Notes: generated from the letters alone by a model not told the origin. A DNA stretch of 6,777 nt from Betaproteobacteria bacterium (GCA_013205155.1 JABMMT010000356.1:1-6777); one strand, 5' to 3'; positions 1 to 6,248 are shown, counted from the stretch's first letter. Numbers and translations are program-made.

Positions 1-387
1 GCATTACAGCGCCCAAAACGTTTCTTTGGTGCAGCTCGTAATATTGAAGAAGGTGGATCTCTTACGATCATCGCTACTGCCCTGATTGAAACCGGTAGCC
101 GTATGGATGATCTGATCTATGAAGAGTTCAAAGGTACCGGTAATATGGAAGTACACCTTGAGCGTCGCTTGGCTGAACGCCGTGTTTATCCATCGATTAA
201 CCTGAATAAGTCTGGTACTCGTCGCGAGGAATTGCTGGTCAAGGCCGAAAACCTCCAAAAGATCTGGGTACTACGCAAATTGCTGGCCGACATGGACGAT
301 ATCGAAGCGATGAACTTCATTGTTGACAAGCTCAAATCGACTAAAAACAACGGTGAATTCTTCGACTTAATGCGTCGCGGAGGCTAA
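1..387 (+). CDS. rho: Transcription termination factor Rho, C-terminal 128 residues (5' end outside window)
   Basis: Rho is the hexameric, ATP-driven RNA translocase that ends transcription of untranslated RNA. The frame is open from base 1, so the gene is cut by the window edge; the 128 codons present would correspond to about residues 292-419 of the E. coli protein. Visible landmarks are FFGAARNIEEGGSLTIIATA near the start, the R-loop ETGSR (local residues 30-34; E. coli has DTGSK), EEFKGTGNME, and SGTRREEL, whose arginine (local residue 74) aligns with the E. coli arginine finger Arg366. The arginine of the preceding ERRVYP segment aligns with Arg353. The C-terminus FDLMRRGG and the ETGSR form fit betaproteobacterial Rho as I know it. 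The end is intact, with stop TAA at 385-387 and a hairpin just after it. The identity is not in doubt; nothing can be said about the RNA-binding N-terminal domain or the P-loop, which lie outside. Confidence 0.98.
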   Translation, partial: ALQRPKRFFGAARNIEEGGSLTIIATALIETGSRMDDLIYEEFKGTGNMEVHLERRLAERRVYPSINLNKSGTRREELLVKAENLQKIWVLRKLLADMDDIEAMNFIVDKLKSTKNNGEFFDLMRRGG

Positions 388-391
388 TTTA

Positions 392-427
392 GGAGTACGA
401 GGGGCTGTTTTAGGCCCTTTTTACTCC
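392..427 (+). terminator. Probable intrinsic terminator of rho, nested hairpin
   Basis: Just after the rho stop codon, GGGC plus a G-U pair (402-406) can pair with GGCCC (413-417) around a six-base loop, followed by five T residues (418-422). An outer pair of arms, GGAGTA (392-397) and TACTCC (422-427), is perfectly complementary and could enclose the inner stem. The inner stem with its T run has the form of a Rho-independent terminator, while the outer arms would use part of the same T run. The inner stem is short, so termination may be partial, leaving some read-through into rpmE2. Confidence 0.6.
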
Positions 428-455
428 CCAAAGACGCGCTTTGTTGTTGATTTCA

Positions 456-464
456 TGGCATAAT
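456..464 (+). promoter_or_regulatory. Candidate extended -10 promoter for rpmE2
   Basis: TGG directly followed by CATAAT matches an extended -10 element (TGn plus TATAAT, five of six). There is no good -35 hexamer at the standard 17-base distance, although TTGTTG repeats lie upstream at 441-449; an extended -10 can work with a weak -35. Transcription would begin near 470, giving a leader of about 75 bases before the L31 start. The sequence match is what I see; promoter activity is inferred. Confidence 0.35.
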
Positions 465-544
465 TTTGCCTTTACTGCTTTTAAAAACTTGGGAAAGTAT
501 TTAGGTTTATTAGCTTAAACGGCTCCCCGCTCATAGGACTCAAA

Positions 545-892
545 ATGAAACCTGGCATTCACCCCGAATATCGTGAAATCGTCTTTGTAGACGTTTCCAA
601 TAATTTCAGCTTTAAAACTCGCTCCACCATGAACACTAAAGAGAAAATCAAGTGGGAGGATGGCAACGAATATCCATTGGCCAAGATCGAGACCTCCTCT
701 GAATCACACCCTTTTTACACTGGTACCCAAAAAATCATGGATACCGCTGGTCGTGTTGAGAAATTCCGTCAGAAATTCGGTACCAAAGCGGTTGCTAAAT
801 CTACCGGTGATGGCGTTGCTAAAACCGCTGAAAAAAAAGCGGCTGCTGCAGAAGCGAAAGCTGCTGAAAAGACATCAAAGAAGAAGGCTTAA
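545..892 (+). CDS. rpmE2: 50S ribosomal protein L31 type B, with Ala/Lys-rich C-terminal extension
   Basis: A small protein of the large ribosomal subunit that sits at the bridge to the small subunit. Residues 1-79 carry the type B signature: MKPGIHPEYREIVF at the N-terminus, then SSESHPFYTG (51-60), and a VEKFRQKFG end (71-79). There is no cysteine in the protein, so it is the zinc-independent paralogue type (often called RpmE2 or YkgM), not the zinc-ribbon type A. Residues 81-115 form a low-complexity tail of Ala, Lys, Glu and Thr (EKKAAAAEAKAAEK). Type B proteins are usually about 80-90 residues, so 115 is long because of this tail. The start is supported by AGGA at 535-538, six bases before the ATG. 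The gene follows rho at 157 bases and ends before a strong terminator, so it is probably its own transcription unit with possible read-through from rho. Confidence 0.96.
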   Translation: MKPGIHPEYREIVFVDVSNNFSFKTRSTMNTKEKIKWEDGNEYPLAKIETSSESHPFYTGTQKIMDTAGRVEKFRQKFGTKAVAKSTGDGVAKTAEKKAAAAEAKAAEKTSKKKA

Positions 893-893
893 T

Positions 894-912
894 ACCCTTC
901 GATTCGTAGGGT
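894..912 (+). other. Small hairpin just after rpmE2 stop
   Basis: ACCCT (894-898) pairs with AGGGT (908-912); inside, after one T-T mismatch, CG (900-901) pairs with CG (905-906) around a three-base loop. No T run follows, so it is not itself an intrinsic terminator. It could stabilise the 3' end of the rpmE2 transcript together with the terminator further on, or be chance. Confidence 0.35.
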
Positions 913-940
913 GTGGCCATAGCCCCCCTCTGAGATAATC

Positions 941-964
941 AAGGCAGCGTTTGCTGCCTTTTTT
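941..964 (+). terminator. Strong intrinsic terminator of rpmE2
   Basis: AAGGCAGC (941-948) and GCTGCCTT (953-960) form a perfect eight-base-pair stem with a GTTT loop, followed by a T run (959-964) and a further T-rich stretch. This is a textbook Rho-independent terminator. It separates rpmE2 from the membrane-protein genes downstream, which therefore need their own promoter. Confidence 0.93.
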
Positions 965-984
965 ATTTTTTGTTTTATTTATTG

Positions 985-1026
985 TTTTAGCTTTAGTTTT
1001 AGTTTTAGTTCTAGCTTTACCCTTAG
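985..1026 (+). repeat. Seven imperfect hexamer units, consensus TTTTAG
   Basis: Consecutive six-base units read TTTTAG, CTTTAG, TTTTAG, TTTTAG, TTCTAG, CTTTAC, CCTTAG. The array lies between the rpmE2 terminator and the preferred ATG of the glycosyltransferase gene. It is in phase with that gene's reading frame and, if read, would give alternating Val/Ala-Leu, but it is most likely untranslated leader or promoter DNA. A slipped hexamer would change spacing without changing frame. Confidence 0.7.
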
Positions 1027-1046
1027 TTTCACCTTTTATAAAGTAC

Positions 1047-2762
1047 ATGGTCAAACTCACTGCCGCCGCCACTAAATCCATTCCGCGCATTATTATTTTT
1101 GCGTTAACTTTGGTTTATGGTTTTTCGGGCTTGTTCTTTCGTGACCCCTGGAAGAATGAAGATGCGATTGGCTTTGGTGGTATGTGGACTTTATTTCGGG
1201 GTAATTCCATTGACTGGATTGTTCCCCACCTAGCAGGCAGAGATATCTCACTAGGCGCCCCCTTACCTTATTGGATGGGTGCAAGTCTGATCGAACTCTT
1301 TGGGCCTTGGATTGGCGCTGCGAATGCTGCACGTTTATATTCTGCCATTTGTTTTTTTGCAGCCGCAATAGCCATTTGGTATGCAACCTATCTTCTAGGT
1401 CGTCGTCATGAAGTTCAGCCAATCGCCTTAGCTGTTGGTGGTCAACCAGATCTGAAAAGCTATGGTATGACTTTAGCTGATGGCGCACTGTTAATTTTCC
1501 TTGCTTGCGTTGGTCTTGCACAGCGCGCCCATGAAACCACACCAATGATGGCGCAACTGATGGGCATCAGCATCATGCTGTATGGCACTGTTCGCGGCCT
1601 TGATAAACCTTGGCAAGGTGGTTTTTGGACTGGTCTTGGGGTTACTATTCTTGCACTCTCAAGCAATCTAGCCTTAAGCTTGATTGTGATTACCTCCACT
1701 ATCATTGCAGTGATTGCTAGCAATGCGCGATTGCGTTATCGCTGGACTATTACAAGTACTTTTTTTGGTATTGTTGGCGTTCTAATCTGGCCTGCACTTT
1801 GGTATATCTCTGATATTTCGCCAGAGTGGCGACATATTGCTCAAGAAGGCTGGCGTAATACACCAGAGATGCGCTTACTCCCTGCTTTTGAATCCCTTGA
1901 ATTTTTAGGCGTGAACTTTTGGGCATACGCATGGCCGGTTTGGCCACTAGCAATGATTTCCTTAGCTCACTGGGGTCGAACTAAGGAGTCTGGTGCTTGG
2001 CGTGCGCCCCACCTGTGCATTCCGCTCTGTCTATTTGTAGGCTGCTTTATTTACGTGTTGTTCCGCAGCCAAGCCAATGAGCATGACCTCATGATTCTGA
2101 TTCCCAGTCTATCGATTATTGCGGCATTTAGTCTGCCCATTTTGAGACGCAGTCTCATTAGCTTTATCGACTGGTTCGCGATGTTTAGCTTCACCGTGAT
2201 CGCCTTAGCGATCTGGATCATTTGGATCGCTAAAGTCACAGGCTATCCAGAACAAATTGCCAATAATGTGGCGCGTTACTTGCCTGGCTATGAAGGTCAA
2301 TTTAATCCATGGTCTTTTATTATTGCAGTTGTCATTACAGGTTTATGGTTGATGATTGTGCGCTGGAGAACCTCCCGAGCACCAAAAGAAATCTGGCGCT
2401 GCTTGATCATTTCTGCATCAGGCACTACCTTGATGTGGGTTTTATTAATGACGCTATGGTTACCAACCATTAATTACGCTAAAACGTATCGTCATGTATC
2501 CGCTCGTTTAGTACAAGCCATGCCTAGTGATGGTTGCATTGATACGAGCAATTTGGGTTATGCCCAGCTTGCCTCTTTTAACTACTTTACGAAACTGAAT
2601 TTACGTGATGATCCAAGCTGTCCATGGCTCTTAACGCATAGTCAATCAGAGGCATCAGCATATGCACGCCTCAATAATAAAAAACTTACTCTGTTATGGG
2701 AAGATCGACGCGCCTCTGACCGTGATGAACGTTTACGTCTATACGAAGTTATTCCGGAATAA
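1047..2762 (+). CDS. ArnT/GT39-like integral membrane glycosyltransferase
   Basis: A 571-residue polytopic inner-membrane protein resembling the GT39/ArnT (GT-C fold) enzymes, which move a sugar from a polyprenyl-phosphate carrier to a lipid or protein on the periplasmic side. After the first membrane segment (about 14-31) comes an acidic loop FRDPWKNEDAIGF (31-43), then SIDWIVPHLAG (54-64) and PLPYWMGASL (72-81); this order and spacing match the first periplasmic loop of the family, where the catalytic acidic residue lies. About ten further hydrophobic segments run to about residue 470, followed by a soluble C-terminal domain of roughly 100 residues (475-571) with two cysteines (497, 525). 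The ATG at 1047 is chosen because it directly precedes the first helix. The frame stays open back to a TTG at 951, but that codon lies in the terminator hairpin. No clear Shine-Dalgarno is seen at 1047, so the start is uncertain. The MATE gene follows after 3 bases. Donor and acceptor cannot be told from sequence. Confidence 0.8.
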   Translation: MVKLTAAATKSIPRIIIFALTLVYGFSGLFFRDPWKNEDAIGFGGMWTLFRGNSIDWIVPHLAGRDISLGAPLPYWMGASLIELFGPWIGAANAARLYSAICFFAAAIAIWYATYLLGRRHEVQPIALAVGGQPDLKSYGMTLADGALLIFLACVGLAQRAHETTPMMAQLMGISIMLYGTVRGLDKPWQGGFWTGLGVTILALSSNLALSLIVITSTIIAVIASNARLRYRWTITSTFFGIVGVLIWPALWYISDISPEWRHIAQEGWRNTPEMRLLPAFESLEFLGVNFWAYAWPVWPLAMISLAHWGRTKESGAWRAPHLCIPLCLFVGCFIYVLFRSQANEHDLMILIPSLSIIAAFSLPILRRSLISFIDWFAMFSFTVIALAIWIIWIAKVTGYPEQIANNVARYLPGYEGQFNPWSFIIAVVITGLWLMIVRWRTSRAPKEIWRCLIISASGTTLMWVLLMTLWLPTINYAKTYRHVSARLVQAMPSDGCIDTSNLGYAQLASFNYFTKLNLRDDPSCPWLLTHSQSEASAYARLNNKKLTLLWEDRRASDRDERLRLYEVIPE

Positions 2763-2765
2763 GAC

Positions 2766-4157
2766 GTGCTGCAATTTAGATTATCGCGCCTGCGCGAGGA
2801 TGTTCCTGCCCTACTTAAATTAGCAGGTCCCTTACTGATCGGTCAACTGGCTGTGATTGCCTTTGGCGTATTAGACACTGCGATGACCGCACGCTATTCT
2901 GCTGAGGATCTAGCCGCGCTTGCGATGGCCTCAGCAATTTTTATCAGTATTTATGTTGGACTCACTGGCGTTATCTCTGCATTAGCACCAATTGCTGGCC
3001 AGCTCTTTGGCGCTAAACGATTTGATGAGATTGGTGAAGAAGTTAGACAAGCGACTTGGCTAGCAATTGGACTTGCCATATTAGGTTGCATAGTACTCAT
3101 TAATGCAGATTATTTACTGAGTATTTCACGTGTCAGTATTGATATCGAAGACAAGGCAAAGTTATATCTCAACATCCTGGCAATTGGTCTTCCAGCCAGC
3201 ATGGGAATGCGCGTCCTGATGGCACTCCATAACGCAGTCTCTAGACCAGCAGTCATCACGGTGATACAACTGATTGGGCTAGCGTTAAAAATACCACTCA
3301 ACCTACTCTTTATTTATGGCGGTTTTGGCATAGAAGGTATGGGAGGCCCAGGCTGTGCAGTAGCCACCGCGATCATCAGCTGGCTCTGGCTCATCATAAC
3401 GCTCTGCTTCGTTGTATTTGATCGCTTTTATCTTCCCTTTAAAATCTTCAGTCACTTTAGCGCTCCAGACTGGCATCGTATCTGGACCTTACTGAAATTA
3501 GGCGCCCCGATTGGCTTTAGTTATTTAATTGAGGTCACTTCATTTACTTTCATGTCGCTATTTATAGCTCGGCTGGGTATCACTGCTTTAGCGGGCCATC
3601 AAATCGCTGCCAATCTGGGCACAGTCATTTATATGGTCCCACTTTCTTTATCGATAGCTACCATGACTTTAGTATCCCAATCGATTGGTGCTGATAAGCC
3701 TGAACGCGCTGAAGAAATTGGCTGGTCCTCGGTATTTTTTACTACCGGGCTTTGTATTGTAATTGGCATTAGCGTTTGGGTTTTTCGTATACAACTACTT
3801 GAGCTTTATGACCCGCCAATAGAAGTAAAAATCTTTTCGATTCCGCTCTTTTTGTTCATTGCCTTTTATCAAATGTTCGATTCCTTGCAAGTAACAGCGG
3901 CATTTATTCTGCGCGCCTACCGAGTTGCCTTCTTGCCCATGGTGATTTATGCAGGCTCTCTCTGGGGCGTTGGTTTGGGTGGTGGTTACCTACTAGGCTT
4001 TAATGTATTGGGCAATACTCCAGACTTCCTACAGGGTGCTAATGGTTTTTGGGCTGCCAATAGTATTAGTTTAGGGCTAGCTGCCTGCTTACTGCTCTAT
4101 CTATTTAGAAAAACGGCGGCACGCTTTGAAAAAACGCATCCGCCGATTACAGTTTAG
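2766..4157 (+). CDS. MATE family efflux transporter, NorM-like
   Basis: A 463-residue inner-membrane protein of the MATE family, cation-coupled antiporters that expel cationic drugs and dyes; length and about twelve hydrophobic segments are standard. The N-terminal half has LAGPLLIGQLAVIAFGVLDT, with Asp37 in helix 1. The second half has SYLIEVTSF (Glu256), LAGHQIAANLG (275-285) and FYQMFDSLQV (Asp372). These three acidic residues match in position the cation-site residues Asp36, Glu255 and Asp371 described for Vibrio cholerae NorM, which argues for Na+-type coupling and against a lipid-linked sugar flippase of the wider MOP superfamily. The start is GTG at 2766, with GGA at 2756-2758 seven bases upstream, inside the end of the preceding gene. 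The 3-base gap to the glycosyltransferase implies co-transcription and probably translational coupling. It ends 12 bases from the convergent lipoprotein gene, and no clear terminator is visible between them. Confidence 0.92.
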   Translation: MLQFRLSRLREDVPALLKLAGPLLIGQLAVIAFGVLDTAMTARYSAEDLAALAMASAIFISIYVGLTGVISALAPIAGQLFGAKRFDEIGEEVRQATWLAIGLAILGCIVLINADYLLSISRVSIDIEDKAKLYLNILAIGLPASMGMRVLMALHNAVSRPAVITVIQLIGLALKIPLNLLFIYGGFGIEGMGGPGCAVATAIISWLWLIITLCFVVFDRFYLPFKIFSHFSAPDWHRIWTLLKLGAPIGFSYLIEVTSFTFMSLFIARLGITALAGHQIAANLGTVIYMVPLSLSIATMTLVSQSIGADKPERAEEIGWSSVFFTTGLCIVIGISVWVFRIQLLELYDPPIEVKIFSIPLFLFIAFYQMFDSLQVTAAFILRAYRVAFLPMVIYAGSLWGVGLGGGYLLGFNVLGNTPDFLQGANGFWAANSISLGLAACLLLYLFRKTAARFEKTHPPITV

Positions 4158-4169
4158 TGAAGTGCTGGC

Positions 4170-4604
4170 TTAGCGAAAGCTTGGTACCTGATTGCCTTTA
4201 GCATACATACATTGTTGATAAGCAATGTTGTATTGAACTTGTGCTTGATTTTGTTTGCCAGAAGCATTCATAGAACCCATCGCGGCGCCCCCTAATAATC
4301 CAACGCCAGCGCCTGTTCCAATGTTGGTATGACTGCCACCTTGAATGACGGCGCCAGCCACTGCACCAAGTGCGGCGCCAATAGCTGCACTAGTTGCTGC
4401 TTCTTTAAGTGCAGCATCACTAGTGTCTTTTACAGAATTGGCTGCAAAGGTACGGCACTGCTGATCTTCTTGCTGAAATATTTCAAATGGCTTGCCTGCA
4501 CGCGGCATAACGGCAACTGTTGGGCCTGTTGGCGCTGAAACACAAGCACTGAGTATGGTTACCAAAGTAAAACTGAGCACTACCGCTGATGTAAAACGTT
4601 TCAT
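4170..4604 (-). CDS. Glycine-zipper outer-membrane-type lipoprotein
   Basis: A 144-residue predicted lipoprotein. The signal peptide (MKRF, then a hydrophobic run) ends in the lipobox LSAC, so Cys21 would be lipidated; residue +2 is Val, not Asp, which favours sorting to the outer membrane. A spacer with an EDQQCRTFA segment (46-54) leads to a small-residue-rich zone (about 69-112) with repeated GxxxG-type spacing, as in AAIGAALGAVAGAVIQGG and GAGVGLLGGAAMG; this is the glycine-zipper pattern, seen in proteins that insert in or lie against membranes. The C-terminal YNIAYQQCMYAKGNQVPSF (125-143) recalls the C-terminus of small lipoproteins common in proteobacteria. Cys50 and Cys132 could form a disulfide. 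AAGG lies seven bases before the ATG. It sits 57 bases after the Gly/Tyr-rich gene on the same strand and may share its transcript. Role unknown; structural or envelope-stress functions are guesses. Confidence 0.85.
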   Translation of the reverse strand: MKRFTSAVVLSFTLVTILSACVSAPTGPTVAVMPRAGKPFEIFQQEDQQCRTFAANSVKDTSDAALKEAATSAAIGAALGAVAGAVIQGGSHTNIGTGAGVGLLGGAAMGSMNASGKQNQAQVQYNIAYQQCMYAKGNQVPSFR

Positions 4605-4644
4605 GTCATACCTTTAAAAAATGGTGCACTCAAAAGAACTCATT

Positions 4645-4661
4645 AGGTATTTTAAATACCT
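4645..4661 (-). other. AT-rich inverted repeat between the two exported-protein genes
   Basis: AGGTATTT (4645-4652) and AAATACCT (4654-4661) are perfectly complementary around one base; as a hairpin the usable stem is about six pairs (AGGTAT/ATACCT) with a five-base loop. It begins directly after the stop codon of the Gly/Tyr-rich gene on the minus strand. No good T run follows, so it is at most a weak terminator or processing site, which could lower expression of the lipoprotein gene relative to the gene before it. It could also be a protein-binding palindrome. Confidence 0.4.
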
Positions 4662-5129
4662 TTAATACTGAGGTCTTACCGGCGCTACGCCACTAGTCGG
4701 AGGGTTAGCAGCCTGAGCTTGCCAGCCTGTTGGGCACTCTTGGACATAAGGAAAATATTTGGCGCTGGCCTCGCAGTAATACCAAACGGCTGGTTGTGGC
4801 TGTGCAGCCAAGACCATCGGCTGCGGAGGAGAAACATAAGCCACTACTGGTGGCGCGTAATAAACTGCTGGGGGATAACCGTAATAGCCGGCACCCGCCC
4901 ATTGCCCTCGCCAACCACCGCCGTAACCACCACCATAGCCATAGCCACGACCCCAGCCAGGACCATAGGCTGGCCGCCAGCCGCCACCATAACCATAGCC
5001 ACCTGCATATCCGCCACCTACGCTGACATTCCAAGCTACATTGCCAGCATTTGCTGCAATAGGGCTTAAGCCAACTAAGCCAGCAAAGACGATACCGAAA
5101 ACAAGGTGTATTTGAATCTTTTTCATCAT
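4662..5129 (-). CDS. Secreted Gly/Tyr-rich protein with C-terminal YYC...CPxGW motif
   Basis: A 155-residue exported protein of unknown function. It has a Sec signal peptide with a probable cut after AANA (residue 28). Residues about 38-85 are very rich in Gly, Tyr and Trp, with two related blocks, GGYGYGGGWRP and RGYGYGGGYGGGWRG. A Pro/Val/Tyr-rich linker (86-114) follows, then a compact conserved-looking end, VWYYCEASAKYFPYVQ with ECPTGW (115-136), whose Cys119 and Cys132 could pair. This C-terminal motif is one I recognise from many small proteobacterial exported proteins, often behind Gly- or Pro-rich regions; no biochemical role is established to my knowledge. Two ATGs are adjacent: 5129 and 5126. 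The AGAGGGG stretch (5139-5133) is three bases from the first and six from the second, so the second, giving MKK, is equally likely. A 117-base non-coding stretch upstream probably holds its promoter. Confidence 0.82.
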   Translation of the reverse strand: MMKKIQIHLVFGIVFAGLVGLSPIAANAGNVAWNVSVGGGYAGGYGYGGGWRPAYGPGWGRGYGYGGGYGGGWRGQWAGAGYYGYPPAVYYAPPVVAYVSPPQPMVLAAQPQPAVWYYCEASAKYFPYVQECPTGWQAQAANPPTSGVAPVRPQY

Positions 5130-5246
5130 CGACCCCTCTGTTTGGTCTATTAAAACCGCTTGCTACTTTGACTATGAGCCACTTTTATCATGCTTCTTAC
5201 TTCTATAACGCCCGAAGGGGTAGCAAGCTGACACAAATGACTAAAT
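5130..5246 (-). promoter_or_regulatory. Spacer with 9-base inverted repeat, probable promoter region of the Gly/Tyr-rich gene
   Basis: This 117-base stretch separates the Bug gene stop from the Gly/Tyr-rich start. Two arms, GCTTGCTAC (5158-5166) and GTAGCAAGC (5220-5228), are exact inverted copies 53 bases apart. The AT-rich sequence between them contains, on the minus strand, TTATAG and GATAAA, which could be -10 elements, but I see no convincing -35/-10 pair. There is no T-tailed hairpin to end the Bug transcript, only a short C(TTCG)G turn near 5213-5219 within the spacer. The arms could be spaced operator half-sites or a long stem in the leader RNA. Confidence 0.4.
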
Positions 5247-6236
5247 TTATTGTTCTAATTTTGCGCCAGATTTAACAATGACTCTACCCCACTTGCTGGA
5301 CTCCGTAGCAATCAATTTAGAGAGTTCTTGAGGGCTTCCAGGGACTGGATCTAGGCCACCCGCCGATAATCTGGCTTTAATCTCTGGGTTATTGAGGGCC
5401 TGGCGAGTGAGCTGATTTAGACGCATTTGAATATCTGGGGGTAAATTGGCTGGCGCCATTAAAGAAAACCAAGAAATTGCCTCAAAACCAGGTAGACCTT
5501 GCTCAGCTAAAGTTGGAATTTCAGGGGCTGCTGGAGAACGTTTTAAGGAAGTCACTCCCAAGGCCTGAACTTCTCCTGCCTTCATTAAGGGAAGTGATGA
5601 AGATAAGTTATCAAAAAGCATGGTGATACGAGCACTCACTAAATCAGGCAGAGATTGCGCACGGCCTTTGTAGGGAATATGTCGTATTTGTACTCCCGTC
5701 ATATCTTTAAAGAGTTCACCAGACATGTGTAGCGACGTACCGATTCCGGAGGATCCAAAGGTGAGTTGATTCGGTTTTGCTTTAGCAAGCTCAACTAACT
5801 CCTGCAAATTGGTGATACCCAATTGCTTACTCACAATCAATACATTCGGGGTGCTTGCCAAGAAACTAATCGGCGTGAAATCCTTTACGGGATCAAAAGA
5901 CAATTTGTCATAAAGCGCGCCATTAATCGCATGTATTCCGACGGTGCCAATCAGTAAGGTATATCCATCAGGCTCACTCTTAGCAACAAAGTCAGCGCCA
6001 ATATTGCCACCAACTCCTGGACGATTCTCAACCAATACAGGGACATTCAAATTTTTCTGCCATTGCTCAGCCAATACCCGCGCCAAAATATCTGGCGCCC
6101 CTCCTGGAGTAAAAGTAACAATGATCCGAATCGGCTGCTTAGGCCATTGAGTCTGTGCCTGCACCCCACTTTGCAGAAATCCAAATAGCACAAGCCAGAC
6201 AATCAAGAGCCGTTTAGCTGCTATCAAGAATTGCAT
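5247..6236 (-). CDS. Bug/TctC-family periplasmic solute-binding protein
   Basis: A 329-residue protein of the tripartite tricarboxylate transporter receptor (TctC/Bug) family, which captures small, usually carboxylated, compounds in the periplasm. A signal peptide with a hydrophobic core and a probable cut near GVQAQ (about residues 24-28) is followed by the family's opening WPKQPIRIIVTFTPGGAPDI, then VENRPGVGGNIGAD (69-82) and EPDGYTLLIG (88-97). Further typical segments are IRHIPYKG, ALGVTSLKRSPAAPEIPTLAEQG and the C-terminal ESSKWGRVIVKSG. The length is normal for the family. An upstream in-frame TTG (6242) would add two residues; the ATG at 6236 is preferred, though neither has a clear Shine-Dalgarno. 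The start is 12 bases past the dsbB stop, so coupling to dsbB translation is likely. No TctA/TctB membrane genes are in view; many Burkholderiales Bug proteins are orphans. Ligand not predictable. Confidence 0.93.
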   Translation of the reverse strand: MQFLIAAKRLLIVWLVLFGFLQSGVQAQTQWPKQPIRIIVTFTPGGAPDILARVLAEQWQKNLNVPVLVENRPGVGGNIGADFVAKSEPDGYTLLIGTVGIHAINGALYDKLSFDPVKDFTPISFLASTPNVLIVSKQLGITNLQELVELAKAKPNQLTFGSSGIGTSLHMSGELFKDMTGVQIRHIPYKGRAQSLPDLVSARITMLFDNLSSSLPLMKAGEVQALGVTSLKRSPAAPEIPTLAEQGLPGFEAISWFSLMAPANLPPDIQMRLNQLTRQALNNPEIKARLSAGGLDPVPGSPQELSKLIATESSKWGRVIVKSGAKLEQ

Positions 6237-6248
6237 GTTCAAGTGAAC

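Noticed and set aside
951..1046. N-terminal extension of the GT39-like protein from TTG 951
   Set aside because: The TTG lies in the loop of the strong rpmE2 terminator and has no ribosome site. The hydrophobic residues it would add are what any T-rich sequence encodes in this phase.
875..1090. Lys/Thr-rich 71-residue reading frame on the minus strand
   Set aside because: It is the complement of the hexamer repeat and terminator, and its KTKTKAKT run is a by-product of the repeat.
1093..1545. 150-residue minus-strand frame inside the glycosyltransferase gene
   Set aside because: Its composition is rich in His, Gln, Arg and Ser with no recognisable domain or ribosome site, and it lies antiparallel to a well-supported gene.
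2766..4157. MATE-type protein as a Wzx/MurJ-like lipid-linked sugar flippase serving the neighbouring glycosyltransferase
   Set aside because: It carries the three acidic residues at NorM cation-site positions and standard MATE motifs, so multidrug-type antiport is the better reading.
4158..4169. Shared bidirectional terminator between the convergent MATE and lipoprotein genes
   Set aside because: Only 12 bases separate the stops. The nearby AGC-GAAA-GCT turn (inside the lipoprotein 3' end) is too short and has no T run.
4919..5007. Repeats within the Gly/Tyr-rich gene as a CRISPR or mobile repeat
   Set aside because: They are short imperfect repeats coding GYGYGGG blocks, with no regular spacers.
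4705..5069. Several long frames on both strands opposite or within the Gly/Tyr-rich gene
   Set aside because: Repetitive GC-rich codons keep other frames open. Only the frame with signal peptide, ribosome site and conserved C-terminal motif is credible.
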